A stretch of 44,228 nt of DNA from Bacteroidales bacterium (GCA_012522795.1 JAAYJT010000077.1:1-44228); one strand, 5' to 3'. Shown: positions 34,706 through 43,886, counted from the stretch's first letter. Notes: generated by a model from the letters alone, not told the origin. A program made the numbers and translations.

Positions 34706-36751
34706 ATGAGAAAGCTTATTATTTTATTAATTATGCCTTTGCTTATAGCAGGCTGCGGAGGGCAGCAAATGAAAAACAATGAAACAAAAGAAATGCCCGT
34801 AACTAAACCGGTTGTGGAAAAAACGATGAATGTTCTGATTGACAAATACGGACAACAACAGAAGTTCAGAATTGAGCGCGGTGTGAACCAGGTTGCACAG
34901 CTTTGGCGCAATAGCGACGGAACTACAGAAGAGTTCACTGAATTCTGTACAGATAACTTTATCGCTGACGAAGCAGAATTAAACAATGTATTTGATAAAC
35001 TCATGGTCAATTTTGAGATCCTTAGAGGTAATATGCTTAGGATCAAAAAAGACCTGATGAGGCCTCTGCATCTCGATATGGGACCCATGCATGATATTGA
35101 TGTTATGTTTGGCAGTTATGAACCCGGTGCCCATATGCGCGAAGATTTCTTTGAGAACAAAATAGCTTTTTATATTGCCTTAAATTTCCCGTTTTATTCG
35201 CTGGCTGAAAAAAATGAATTCGGTTCAGAATGGACAAGAAAAAAATGGGCTAAGGCAAGAGTAGGCGACTATTATACATCAAGGGTGCCGGCAGCTTTGA
35301 TCCAGGAAGCATCAGCGGTCGAAACACAATCCGATAATTATATTGCTGAATATAATATTTATATGGGAAAGCTGGTAAACGACCAGGGTGAAACCTTATT
35401 TCCCGAAGATCTTCGGTTAATAACCCATTGGGGATTGCGCGATGAACTGAAATCAAATTACAGCGATGAGAACGGACTGGAAAAGCAAAAAATGGTTTAT
35501 GAAGTAATGAAACGCATCATTGATCAAAGCATCCCTCAACAGGTCATCAATAACAATGAATATACTTGGAACCCGTTCAGCAATACCTTGTATAAAGACA
35601 ATCAGAGCATTACTTTCAGATCAGAACCTGATACACGATATGAGCATTTGCTGAATAATTTCATTTCAAACAAGAAACTCGATCCGTATTATCCAAATTA
35701 TCCGACTTACCTTCGTCGTCAGTTTGAATCAAATATGGAAATTCCTCAGGAAGATGTATGGAAACTTTTTACTGAATTTATTTCCAGTGCACAGGTCAAA
35801 GAAGTTGCTGAGCTTATAAGCCAGCGTCTGGGAAGACCATTGGAGCCATTTGATATCTGGTATAATGGTTTCAAGCCCCGCGGAACTTATACTGAAGAAC
35901 AGCTTGATAAAATTGTGGGACAGAAATATCCCGATGTTCAAGCTTTTCAGAAAGGACTTGAACAATTATTGCTGAAACTTGGCTTCACCAAGGAAAAAGT
36001 TGTGCATCTGACCTCGAATATCAAGGTAGAAGGCTCACGAGGCGCAGGTCATGCCTATGGTTCGCTCATAAAAACTGATAACGCATTGCTTCGTACAAGA
36101 ATAGGAGCAAGCGGAATGGATTATAAAGGGTATAATATTGCAGTACATGAATTCGGGCATAATGTTGAGCAGGTTATCACCTTGCACGATATTGATTATT
36201 ATACTTTAAGCGGAGTTCCCAATACAGCCTTCACTGAAGCACTGGCATTTATTTTCCAGAAACGAGATATGGCTTTACTTGGTCTGGAAGAAAAAGACCC
36301 ATTGAAAGAACATATGGAAGCATTGTCAAATTTCTGGTCGTGTTATGAGATTATGGGAGTATCACTGGTTGATATCAAGGTTTGGGAATGGATGTATGCA
36401 AACCCAAATGCAAATCCCGCTCAGTTAAAGAATGCCGTTATATCAATTGCCAAAGAAATCTGGAACGAATATTATGCACCTGTTTTTGGAGTTAATGATG
36501 AGCCTATTCTTGCTGTTTATTCGCATATGATTGCAAGCCCGTTATATCTTTCAAATTATCCTCTGGGACATTTAATTGATTTTCAGATAGAACAATACAT
36601 AAAAGGTAAGAATTTTGCCACTGAAATACAGCGAATATACCTGCTTGGCAGCATAATCCCTCAGGAATGGATGCGTCAGGCAGTTGGAATGGAGTTATCA
36701 ATTCAGCCTACTCTGCAGGCTGCTGCTGAAGCAGTGAAGACTGTACGCTAA
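34706..36751 (+). CDS. Lipoprotein zinc metallopeptidase (gluzincin, M3-like)
   Basis: A 681-aa protein with a lipobox IAGC at residues 14-17 (Cys17 lipidated), so it is anchored in a membrane, most likely outer. The zincin motif HEFGH is at 481-485 and Glu511 (FTEALAFIF) is a suitable third ligand 26 residues on. The long helical N-terminal part and this layout recall M3/M2-type oligopeptidases, but overall similarity to named families is not evident. A role in peptide degradation outside the cytoplasm is likely. It stands alone with its own -7 element. Confidence 0.82.
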   Translation: MRKLIILLIMPLLIAGCGGQQMKNNETKEMPVTKPVVEKTMNVLIDKYGQQQKFRIERGVNQVAQLWRNSDGTTEEFTEFCTDNFIADEAELNNVFDKLMVNFEILRGNMLRIKKDLMRPLHLDMGPMHDIDVMFGSYEPGAHMREDFFENKIAFYIALNFPFYSLAEKNEFGSEWTRKKWAKARVGDYYTSRVPAALIQEASAVETQSDNYIAEYNIYMGKLVNDQGETLFPEDLRLITHWGLRDELKSNYSDENGLEKQKMVYEVMKRIIDQSIPQQVINNNEYTWNPFSNTLYKDNQSITFRSEPDTRYEHLLNNFISNKKLDPYYPNYPTYLRRQFESNMEIPQEDVWKLFTEFISSAQVKEVAELISQRLGRPLEPFDIWYNGFKPRGTYTEEQLDKIVGQKYPDVQAFQKGLEQLLLKLGFTKEKVVHLTSNIKVEGSRGAGHAYGSLIKTDNALLRTRIGASGMDYKGYNIAVHEFGHNVEQVITLHDIDYYTLSGVPNTAFTEALAFIFQKRDMALLGLEEKDPLKEHMEALSNFWSCYEIMGVSLVDIKVWEWMYANPNANPAQLKNAVISIAKEIWNEYYAPVFGVNDEPILAVYSHMIASPLYLSNYPLGHLIDFQIEQYIKGKNFATEIQRIYLLGSIIPQEWMRQAVGMELSIQPTLQAAAEAVKTVR

Positions 36752-36950
36752 GATGTATTTATACTGCTTTATTAAGAGAGTCATTATTTGTTCGAACCGA
36801 ATAACTGAAGATTGAAATCCTGGTACAGTACTAAAGATAAATGATGCAATAGAGCAGTTGACTTTTGCAATATTTTATTGGGCTAAACCATAAAAACCTT
36901 ATTTTCTTCATATTCGTGAAAAGACAAAGCTGCCAATTAAAATCTTCATG
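36752..36950. other. Intergenic spacer
   Basis: Two hundred AT-rich bases between the peptidase gene and the aminotransferase gene. Only the promoter at its right end (36951) is recognised. Confidence 0.5.
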
Positions 36951-36958
36951 TATCTTTG
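36951..36958 (+). promoter_or_regulatory. -7 element for aspartate aminotransferase gene
   Basis: TATCTTTG fits TAnnTTTG, with CTG in the -33 place 18 nt upstream. It overlaps a TTG (36956) that opens the reading frame. That TTG would be at or before the transcript start, so the ATG at 36989 is the real start. Confidence 0.5.
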
Positions 36959-36988
36959 CCAGCATATTTACTCATTAAAACTACAGAA

Positions 36989-38191
36989 ATGAACTGGATT
37001 TCGAAACGAATACAGAATTTATCAGAATCGGAGACCCTTGCCATGTCGAAAAAGAGCCGCGAGTTAAAGGCTCAGGGTCATAAAGTTATTAATCTCAGCA
37101 TTGGAGAACCCGACTTTAACACCCCTGAATTTATCAAGGAAGCTGGAAAGGAAGCAATTGATCAGAATTTTACCCATTATCCGCCGGTGTCAGGTTATCC
37201 TGAGCTTCGTGAAGCTATCAGCCAGAAACTCAAGCGCGATAATGATCTTGATTTTCCACCCGATCAGATTGTGGTTTCAGCCGGTGCTAAGCATTCCATA
37301 GCTAATGTAATTCTTGCTTTGGTTGATCCGGGAGATGAAGTTCTGATTCCGGTTCCTTACTGGGTTTCGTATAAAGAACTAGTTAAGCTTGCCGAAGGGA
37401 AACCAGTGTTTATTCAGGCTCCTATCGAACAGGATTTTAAAATCACTGCCCAACAGCTTGAAGCTGCAATTACTCCCCGTACCAAGCTGATGATATATAG
37501 CAGTCCGTGTAATCCTTCAGGCTCAGTGTACACAAACGAAGAGTTGAAGGCTATTGCTGCTGTATTGAAAAAGTATCCGCGTGTACATGTGATCTCTGAT
37601 GAGATTTACGAACACATTAATTTTACAGGCAAACACTACAGTCTCGCTTCTTTTCCTGAAATCAGGGATCAGGTGATAGTTATAAACGGAGTTTCAAAAG
37701 GATTCAGCATGACCGGCTGGAGACTTGGTTATATGGCTGCAACAAAATCAATTGTTCAGGCATGTGATAAGTTACAGGGACAGGTAACCTCCGGTATCTG
37801 TACTATTTCGCAACGTGCTTCAATTGCTGCCTTGCTTGCCGATCCGGCCAAATCAGAAGACCTTATCAATATGCAGCGTGCTTTTCTTAAACGTCGTGAT
37901 CTGGTACTCGATCTTCTTGGTCAGATTCCTGATATAACTGTGAATAAACCGGCAGGAGCTTTTTACGTTTTTCCTGATGTAAGTGCATATTTCGGTAAAT
38001 CTTTTGGTTCGGGGAAAATAGAAAATAGCACAGAACTCTGTGATTATCTGCTTAACGAGGTTCATGTTGCTTTAGTGGCGGGTTCGGCGTTTGGAAACAA
38101 TAATTGCATCAGATTATCATATGCTACTTCTGAGGATTTGTTGATTGAAGCGATTGAACGTATTCAGAAAGCACTGGAGAACCTTAAATAA
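36989..38191 (+). CDS. Aspartate/aromatic aminotransferase (class I)
   Basis: A 400-aa PLP enzyme of the I-gamma type. Visible signatures are INLSIGEPDFNTPEFIKEAG near the N-terminus, the SSPCNPSGSVYT loop, ISDEIYEHINF with the PLP-contacting Asp and Tyr, and VSKGFSMTGWRLGY with the Schiff-base Lys. The reaction is amino transfer between aspartate (or a similar amino acid) and 2-oxoglutarate. It starts at ATG 36989 (MNWISKRIQN) for the reason given at 36951. The kinase gene follows 35 nt later. Confidence 0.92.
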   Translation: MNWISKRIQNLSESETLAMSKKSRELKAQGHKVINLSIGEPDFNTPEFIKEAGKEAIDQNFTHYPPVSGYPELREAISQKLKRDNDLDFPPDQIVVSAGAKHSIANVILALVDPGDEVLIPVPYWVSYKELVKLAEGKPVFIQAPIEQDFKITAQQLEAAITPRTKLMIYSSPCNPSGSVYTNEELKAIAAVLKKYPRVHVISDEIYEHINFTGKHYSLASFPEIRDQVIVINGVSKGFSMTGWRLGYMAATKSIVQACDKLQGQVTSGICTISQRASIAALLADPAKSEDLINMQRAFLKRRDLVLDLLGQIPDITVNKPAGAFYVFPDVSAYFGKSFGSGKIENSTELCDYLLNEVHVALVAGSAFGNNNCIRLSYATSEDLLIEAIERIQKALENLK

Positions 38192-38226
38192 ACAAATTTA
38201 GTTTAAGTTTTTTATTATTTCACAAC

Positions 38227-39249
38227 TTGATATCACACAAGCAAATAGACTTATTATTTGGTAGATTTCGCGATGTTAATGTTATGGTAATAGGCGATGT
38301 CATGATTGATGCCTATTTGTATGGCGATGTCGAACGAATTTCACCTGAAGCACCAGTTCCGGTTGTATCTCTTACTAAGCGTATAAATATGCTTGGAGGC
38401 GCTGCCAACGTGGCTTTGAATGTTAAAGCCCTCGGTGCTGTTCCTTTACTTTTTTCAGTTATAGGAACCGATCTTAAAGGTAGCGAATTCCTTGAACTGC
38501 TTGAAAAGGAAAATATGTATACAGAAGGAATTATTCAGAGTACCGGACGTATTACAACAACAAAATTCAGAATAATTGGGAATAAAAACCAGATGCTGAG
38601 GGTTGACGAAGAGATCATAACCGATCTTGATACTGAAACCGAAGACTTATTACTTGAAAATATCAGCCGCACAATCAATCAGAAAAATATCCACGTTATT
38701 ATCCTTCAGGATTATAATAAAGGTGTGCTGACAAAAAGAGTAATTGAAAGTGTTATTAAACTGGCTGATGAAAAACATATTCCGGTTGTAGTAGATCCCA
38801 AAAAGAAGAATTTTGATGCATATAAAGGTGTTAAGCTGTTCAAACCTAATTTAAAAGAGCTTAAAGAAGGGTTGAAAACCGATTTCCCGACTTCTGACCA
38901 GCAGGCTTTGTATGACAGTATAGCATTGTTTCAGGATAAGCAAATGCATGAAATAATAATGGTGACTTTGGGCGATAAGGGCATGGTGATAGGATATATG
39001 AAGGATGGACAACGGCATTTTTATTCTCAGGCAGCGCATGTAAGAACCATTTCTGATGTTTCCGGAGCCGGCGATACTGTAATTAGTGTAGCAGCCCTTT
39101 GTTTGGTTCTTGATTGTGATGTTCAAACCATTTCTTTTTTATCTAATCTTGCCGGAGGCATAGTTTGTGAATATGTTGGAGTGGTTCCGGTTGACAGGGA
39201 ACGCCTTATTCGCGAATCAAAGGCTTTGGCAAATTCTGATACCGAATGA
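38227..39249 (+). CDS. RfaE/HldE N-domain-type sugar kinase (heptose-7-phosphate kinase)
   Basis: A 340-aa PfkB/ribokinase-family protein. The motif VMVIGDVMIDAYLYGDVERISPEAPVPVV (residues about 20-47) marks the D-glycero-D-manno-heptose 7-phosphate kinase branch, and SGAGDTVIS holds the catalytic Asp of the anion hole. The adenylyltransferase domain fused in HldE is absent. The start is TTG at 38227: there is no ATG upstream, and this one gives the usual N-terminal length. Likely role: ADP-heptose for LPS core. Its stop overlaps the ubiE start by 4 nt (ATGA), coupling the two genes. Confidence 0.88.
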   Translation: MISHKQIDLLFGRFRDVNVMVIGDVMIDAYLYGDVERISPEAPVPVVSLTKRINMLGGAANVALNVKALGAVPLLFSVIGTDLKGSEFLELLEKENMYTEGIIQSTGRITTTKFRIIGNKNQMLRVDEEIITDLDTETEDLLLENISRTINQKNIHVIILQDYNKGVLTKRVIESVIKLADEKHIPVVVDPKKKNFDAYKGVKLFKPNLKELKEGLKTDFPTSDQQALYDSIALFQDKQMHEIIMVTLGDKGMVIGYMKDGQRHFYSQAAHVRTISDVSGAGDTVISVAALCLVLDCDVQTISFLSNLAGGIVCEYVGVVPVDRERLIRESKALANSDTE

Positions 39250-39974
39250 ATAAGATAAATAGCAGCAAACCGCCTCCTGAAAAGCATAAAGAAAAAATAA
39301 GGAGCATGTTTAACAGCATTGCTCATCGTTACGATTTTCTTAATCATTTTCTTTCTCTGGGTATTGACCGATTGTGGCGAAAAAAACTCGTAAAACTCGC
39401 TTCTGGGTCAAAACCGAAGCATATTCTTGATGTTGCCACCGGTACTGCTGATCTTGCCATTGAATTTGCAAAGACTAAACCAAAAAAGATCACCGGTATT
39501 GACATATCAGAAAATATGTTAAAGATAGGACAAGAGAAAATAAATAAACTTGGTTTAGATCAGATAATAGTGTTAAAACAAAGCGATGCTGAAAAGCTGC
39601 CTTTCAGCGATCGTTCGTTTGATTTGGTATCGGTTGCTTTTGGTGTAAGAAATTTTGAGAACCTCGATAAAGGATTAATGGAGATTAAAAGGGTGTTACG
39701 ACCAAATGGAAATATTGCTGTTCTTGAATTTACCATGCCCAGATATTTTCCTGTAAAACAATTGTATAAATTTTATTTTCATTCTTTGCTTCCTCTTATA
39801 GGTCGCTGGGTTTCAAAAGATTCTGGTGCATATTCCTATCTTCCCGAATCGGTTGAAGCTTTTCCACAAGGAAAGGCTTTTATTGCTGAACTTACCAAAG
39901 CAGGTTTTGCCGATCCGCAGATATACCGGCTTACCTTTGGAATAGCAAGTATTTATCTTGCAAGGAAACTATAA
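39246..39974 (+). CDS. ubiE: Demethylmenaquinone methyltransferase (UbiE/MenG)
   Basis: A 242-aa SAM-dependent methyltransferase that methylates demethylmenaquinone. SAM motif I is ILDVATGTADLAIEF. The family motif is VSVAFGVRNFENLDKGLMEIKRVLRP, with KDSGAYSYLPESVEAFPQGK near the C-terminus. Bacteroidota use menaquinone, so MenG activity is likely. It overlaps the sugar kinase gene and is followed 50 nt later by porT, an arrangement known in this phylum. Confidence 0.95.
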   Translation: MNKINSSKPPPEKHKEKIRSMFNSIAHRYDFLNHFLSLGIDRLWRKKLVKLASGSKPKHILDVATGTADLAIEFAKTKPKKITGIDISENMLKIGQEKINKLGLDQIIVLKQSDAEKLPFSDRSFDLVSVAFGVRNFENLDKGLMEIKRVLRPNGNIAVLEFTMPRYFPVKQLYKFYFHSLLPLIGRWVSKDSGAYSYLPESVEAFPQGKAFIAELTKAGFADPQIYRLTFGIASIYLARKL

Positions 39975-40024
39975 AAATAAAATCATGCTGCTTCCGTTTA
40001 TGATAAGTCACTTACCAGAAGCAA

Positions 40025-40801
40025 ATGATTCTGAAAAAGCATCCGTATTTAATAGCCGCATTTTTTATTTTACTGTTGATATCAAATCTTCAGGCTCAAA
40101 AAAGCAGACCTCTTAATTTGATACAGTACGACCATAACCCCTATAATTTTGGTTTTACTCTTGGTTTGAACCAAATGCTTTTCACTATTAATCATATGCC
40201 TTTGTATAATGACAGTGTATATTCAGGTACGGCAATTAACGATATCACTCCTGCTGATTCTGCCTCTTTGCAATCAGTGGAATCAAATTCGAATTTTGGT
40301 TTCACTATTGGTATTGTTTCAAACCTGAGGCTTGGACAGTATTTTGATCTTAGGTTTATTCCTTCTCTTTCGTTTGGCGAACGCGATTTAACATATACAG
40401 CAGCTACTACTTTCTATACTGCACATGATACAGTTTTAATCCGAAAACCTCTTCAATCAACATTTGTAGAGTTTCCATTCTATATAAAATATAAATCAAA
40501 ACGAATGAACAATACAAGAGCATATCTGATTGGAGGTGCAAAATACTCTCTTGACCTTATATCAGATGCCCGTCGTAAGGAAAAAGCAGGTGGGGCTGAA
40601 ATTGTAAAGTTACATCGTAATGACTTATACCTGGATTTAGGAGCCGGTTTTGATTTTTATAATGAATATTTTAAATTGGGGGTTGAAATAAAAATGTCCT
40701 ATGGTTTAAATAACCTTATTAAGAAGGAAGGCACTATTTATACCGAGGGAATTGATAGGCTCAGAAGCAAAATATTTACTCTTTCATTGACTTTTGAATA
40801 A
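40025..40801 (+). CDS. porT: T9SS component PorT
   Basis: A 258-aa outer-membrane beta-barrel with a signal peptide (residues 1-24, ending SNLQAQ). PorT is needed for type IX secretion and, in gliding species, for motility. Supporting features are the NYNFGFTL-type start of the mature barrel (DHNPYNFGFTLGLNQMLF), an aromatic strand VEFPFYIKYKSKR and the location directly after ubiE, as in other Bacteroidota. A generic PorT-fold porin is the alternative. The presence of T9SS cargo proteins in the same window supports function. Confidence 0.82.
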   Translation: MILKKHPYLIAAFFILLLISNLQAQKSRPLNLIQYDHNPYNFGFTLGLNQMLFTINHMPLYNDSVYSGTAINDITPADSASLQSVESNSNFGFTIGIVSNLRLGQYFDLRFIPSLSFGERDLTYTAATTFYTAHDTVLIRKPLQSTFVEFPFYIKYKSKRMNNTRAYLIGGAKYSLDLISDARRKEKAGGAEIVKLHRNDLYLDLGAGFDFYNEYFKLGVEIKMSYGLNNLIKKEGTIYTEGIDRLRSKIFTLSLTFE

Positions 40802-40819
40802 AAAAGATTGCCTCAACAC

Positions 40820-40848
40820 TTGTAATATTAAAAAAAATACTACTTTTG
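40820..40848 (+). promoter_or_regulatory. Bacteroidota-type promoter for tRNA-Glu (and rpsT)
   Basis: TTG (40820-40822), 18 nt spacer, TACTTTTG (40841-40848), 18 nt before the tRNA. It is a close consensus match. Confidence 0.65.
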
Positions 40849-40865
40849 CACTCCAAAAATATAAT

Positions 40866-40937
40866 GGCCCGTTCGTCTAGGGGTTAGGACGCCAGGTTTT
40901 CATTCTGGTAACAGGGGTTCGATTCCCCTACGGGCTA
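40866..40937 (+). tRNA. tRNA-Glu (anticodon TTC)
   Basis: A complete 72-nt cloverleaf. The acceptor stem GGCCCGT pairs with ACGGGCT (one G-U at the end). The anticodon stem CCAGG/TCTGG closes a loop with TTC, and the T-arm has GGTTCGATTCC. The discriminator is A73 and CCA is not encoded. It lies 22 nt upstream of rpsT and shares its promoter, so a joint transcript is likely. Confidence 0.95.
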
Positions 40938-40959
40938 CAAAGAACATAATTTTGAATTA

Positions 40960-41211
40960 ATGGCAAATCATAAATCAGCTCTTAAAAGAATTAGAGCAAA
41001 CGAAAAAAAAAGGCTTTATAACAGGTATTACGCCAAAACTATGCGTAACGCTATTAAATCATTTCGTTTGCTTACCGAAAAGGAAGAAGCTACTACAAAG
41101 CTTCCCGGTATGATATCAATGATTGATAAGACATTAAAAAGAGGTATTATTCATAAAAATAAAGCTGCTAACCTTAAGTCAAAGCTGACTATGAAGGTTA
41201 ATGCTCTATAA
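40960..41211 (+). CDS. rpsT: Ribosomal protein S20
   Basis: An 83-aa basic small-subunit protein that binds 16S rRNA early in assembly. It begins MANHKSALKRIRANEKKRLYN and has the lysine-rich C-terminus KGIIHKNKAANLKSKLTMKV-like helix of the family. A factor-independent terminator follows at 41239. Confidence 0.97.
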   Translation: MANHKSALKRIRANEKKRLYNRYYAKTMRNAIKSFRLLTEKEEATTKLPGMISMIDKTLKRGIIHKNKAANLKSKLTMKVNAL

Positions 41212-41238
41212 GTAATTCTTTTTCCATGGTTTGTTTTG

Positions 41239-41269
41239 GGGTCTTTATTTATTTATAAAGACCCTTTTT
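41239..41269 (+). terminator. Rho-independent terminator after rpsT
   Basis: GGGTCTTTAT pairs perfectly with ATAAAGACCC across a TTATTT loop (41239-41264), followed by T5. It ends the tRNA-Glu/rpsT transcript. Confidence 0.88.
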
Positions 41270-41290
41270 CTCATTTAATTTTAAAGTATT

Positions 41291-41989
41291 ATGGAGCCTT
41301 ATGAAAAAAAGTCATCCATACGTTTTTGGGCAGAAGATGAACGTCCGCGTGAAAAACTTGCGCTCAAAGGTAAAATGGCATTGAGCGATGCAGAATTGCT
41401 GGCTATACTTATAGGTTCAGGAAATAAAAAAGAGTCTGCTGTTGATCTGAGTAAGCGCATACTTAAATCAGTAAATAATAACCTTATAGAATTATCGAAA
41501 ACTGACATTGAAGGCTTGTTGAAATTCAAAGGTATCGGGCAAGCTAAAGCTTTAACAATAATTGCAGCCCTTGAACTTGGCCGTCGCAGAAGAGCTGCAG
41601 AGCCTCTCCAAAAACCTGGAATACGCTCAAGCAAAGATGCTTACGAAATTATTCAAAGTCTTGTTGGCGACAGTAATTACGAACAATTTTGGGTTTTGTT
41701 GTTAAATCGTGCAAATAAGCTTATACGTTCTGAATGTATAAGTCAGGGCGGGATAGCAGGCACAGTTGCCGATCCCAAACGGATTTATAAACTTGCCCTC
41801 GAGCATAATGCGAGCTTTATCATTCTTGCTCATAATCACCCTTCAGGGAATCTTAATCCCAGTGAAGAAGATATAAAAGTGACAAGAAAAATGAAGCAAG
41901 CCGGTGAAGCTCTTGACATTAGAGTCATTGATCATATAATTGCCGGCGAGAACGACTATTATAGCTTTGCTGATAAAGGTGTTTTGTAA
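41291..41989 (+). CDS. radC: RadC/JAB-domain protein
   Basis: A 232-aa protein with an N-terminal helix-hairpin-helix part (LLKFKGIGQAKALTIIAALELGRR) and a C-terminal MPN+/JAMM domain. AHNHPSGNLNPSEED gives the His-x-His...Ser...Asp metal site. The historical DNA-repair role is not well supported, and JAB-type hydrolase activity is likely but its substrate unknown. Complete and of usual length. Confidence 0.92.
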   Translation: MEPYEKKSSIRFWAEDERPREKLALKGKMALSDAELLAILIGSGNKKESAVDLSKRILKSVNNNLIELSKTDIEGLLKFKGIGQAKALTIIAALELGRRRRAAEPLQKPGIRSSKDAYEIIQSLVGDSNYEQFWVLLLNRANKLIRSECISQGGIAGTVADPKRIYKLALEHNASFIILAHNHPSGNLNPSEEDIKVTRKMKQAGEALDIRVIDHIIAGENDYYSFADKGVL

Positions 41990-42096
41990 ACCTTACCTTA
42001 ATCTGTTTCTGGTATTCCTGTGAACACCTATTTTTTATTGCTGATACATTCATAAAAGCAAAAATCCTTCGTTGGTTTTCTGAACCGGCTTTATAG

Positions 42097-42502
42097 TTAT
42101 TCCTTAAGAAACTTAATGCTGTACGAATGATTAGTTTCTGTGGTTATTTTAAGATTATAAATACCATTTTTAAGATCACTGATATTTATTGTATGATCCT
42201 TCCTCGTGTTTTTCAGCAATCCGGTAATCATATTTTCTCCTCTGGCATTGTAAATCAAAAATAGTTTAGCAGCCGATTCTGTTTTTAAATAAAGAAAGAG
42301 TGTTTCCGGCCGGATTGGGATAAACAGTTGTTATCTCTCCAGGTTCTGTATCATTTATTCCTGTTAGATCAATATTGAGAGTTTTATTAATACTGGTTTT
42401 CTTATTGCAATCATTCTCAATTGCTACAAGCTTTGCTTCATCATGTGGCAGAGCATAATCGTATTTAGTCAGTGCAGGATCTTTACCAAACATTATTTTA
42501 CC
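42097..42502 (-). pseudogene. Broken C-terminus of a T9SS-sorted protein
   Basis: On the minus strand an ORF reads MFGKDPALTKYDYALP and then TTVYPNPAGNTLSLF, the start of a type A T9SS sorting domain. It then hits a stop at 42266 after a frame change in a T5 run (42282-42286). In the next frame the domain continues with KLFLIYNARGENMITGLL, ISDLKNGIYNLKITTETN and SIKFLKE, to a stop at 42097. An in-frame TAG at 42503-42505 cuts off the upstream side. One indel and one stop therefore disrupt it. Nothing of the protein's body is left. Confidence 0.75.
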
Positions 42503-42545
42503 CTACTCCTGAGTCTTGGTCTTAATTGTAATAATGACAAAATGT

Positions 42546-42574
42546 TTGCAATATATTGATTATCCGTATTTTTG
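42546..42574 (+). promoter_or_regulatory. Bacteroidota-type promoter for the leader ORF and wecB
   Basis: TTG (42546-42548, within TTTG), 18 nt spacer, TATTTTTG (42567-42574). It lies about 27 nt before the leader ORF start and 95 nt before wecB. Confidence 0.6.
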
Positions 42575-42600
42575 TGCCTCGCCTTAATTTTGTGTTGAAG

Positions 42601-42672
42601 ATGACAATAGATTTTAGTTCCGAACTCGTTGAATGGGCGATGATTAATATTCGAAGTAATAAAATAACATGA
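42601..42672 (+). CDS. Short leader ORF (23 aa) overlapping wecB
   Basis: ATG at 42601 opens MTIDFSSELVEWAMINIR followed by SNKIT and a TGA at 42670-42672. That stop overlaps the wecB ATG at 42669 (ATGA), a layout typical of translational coupling. The sequence resembles the N-terminus of FtsX/MacB-type permeases (residues AxxNIRSNK), so it may be the stub of a deleted permease. Alternatively it is a regulatory leader peptide. Expression is not proven. Confidence 0.4.
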   Translation: MTIDFSSELVEWAMINIRSNKIT

Positions 42673-43823
42673 TTAAAACTCTGACTATAATAGGTGCGCG
42701 ACCCCAGTTTATTAAAGCAGCCGCATTGAGTCGCGCCATTAAAAATTCATTTTCTCACAGGATCAGGGAATTGATTTTGCACACCGGGCAACATTACGAT
42801 GAAAATATGTCAGATGTGTTTTTTAAAGAATTACAGATTCCAAGTCCTGATTTCAATCTTAATGTAGGTTCGTCTTCACATGGTGTTCAAACTGCTCAGA
42901 TGATCGAAGGAATTGAGAGAATATTAATTGCTGAAAAACCCGATTGTGTGATTTTGTATGGTGATACTAATTCAACGCTGTCAGGTGCCGTAGCAGCTTC
43001 AAAGCTTCATGTTCCGGTGGTACATATAGAGGCAGGAATGCGATCATTTAATAAATCAATGCCAGAAGAAATTAATCGGATTATATGTGACCATTGTTCC
43101 ACACTTTTATTCTCGCCAACAAAAACCGGGATAAACAATCTTATAAAAGAAGGTTTTAACGTTAACAATAAGCCTCCATTTACTGCTGATAATCCCGGGG
43201 TCTTTCATTGTGGAGATGTGATGCTGGACAATACTTTGTTTTTTTCAAAAACAGCCAAAACAAATACTACAATAATAAAACAACTTGGTATTGAAAATAG
43301 GAAATTTGTGTTAGTAACCATCCATCGTCCTGTAAATACTGATGATATAAAGCGACTAATGAGTATTCTTAAGGCACTTATAAGTTTAGCAGAAACAAAA
43401 GATATTAATATTGTTATTCCGTTACATCCCCGGACTTCAAAAATCATACAGTATATTCCGGATATTTCTTTAAAGGAAAAGCTTAGTCAGAATGATAAAA
43501 TAAAATTAATCCCGGCTGTTTCATTCCTTGAGATGGTTGTACTTGAAGAAGCATCTTCAATGATAATTACCGATTCGGGAGGAGTACAGAAAGAAGCCTG
43601 TTTCTTAAATAAACCCTGTATAATTTTACGTCAGGAAACCGAATGGGTTGAAATAGTTGAAAGCGGTTGTGCTATTCTTGTTGATGCCGATGAAAAAAGG
43701 ATCATCAATGCGTTTTCGCAATTAAATGATATCAGGAAATTCAATTTTCCTGATATTTTTGGGGATGGAAAAGCCGCTGAATTTATAGTAAATGAAATAA
43801 TTAGTTGTTTTGGACGGCTTTAA
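42669..43823 (+). CDS. wecB: UDP-N-acetylglucosamine 2-epimerase (non-hydrolysing)
   Basis: A 384-aa enzyme that interconverts UDP-GlcNAc and UDP-ManNAc for surface polysaccharides. Motifs are GARPQFIKAAALSRA at the N-terminus, HTGQHYDENMSDVFF, YGDTNSTLSGA (catalytic Asp), HIEAGMRSFNKSMPEEINR (two catalytic Glu) and SGGVQKEACF. The usual HRxEN segment reads HRPVN here: the His is kept but the Glu is replaced. It has a promoter at 42546 and a 23-aa leader ORF in front. Confidence 0.93.
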   Translation: MIKTLTIIGARPQFIKAAALSRAIKNSFSHRIRELILHTGQHYDENMSDVFFKELQIPSPDFNLNVGSSSHGVQTAQMIEGIERILIAEKPDCVILYGDTNSTLSGAVAASKLHVPVVHIEAGMRSFNKSMPEEINRIICDHCSTLLFSPTKTGINNLIKEGFNVNNKPPFTADNPGVFHCGDVMLDNTLFFSKTAKTNTTIIKQLGIENRKFVLVTIHRPVNTDDIKRLMSILKALISLAETKDINIVIPLHPRTSKIIQYIPDISLKEKLSQNDKIKLIPAVSFLEMVVLEEASSMIITDSGGVQKEACFLNKPCIILRQETEWVEIVESGCAILVDADEKRIINAFSQLNDIRKFNFPDIFGDGKAAEFIVNEIISCFGRL

Positions 43824-43886
43824 AATATTGAATATTAAAGTGTTATAAATATTTTAGTTTTTGTGTAATAGAATTCAAAAAATGTT

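Noticed and set aside
36956-36988. TTG at 36956 as start of the aminotransferase
   Set aside because: It overlaps the -7 element TATCTTTG, so it would precede the transcript start. ATG at 36989 gives the normal N-terminus.
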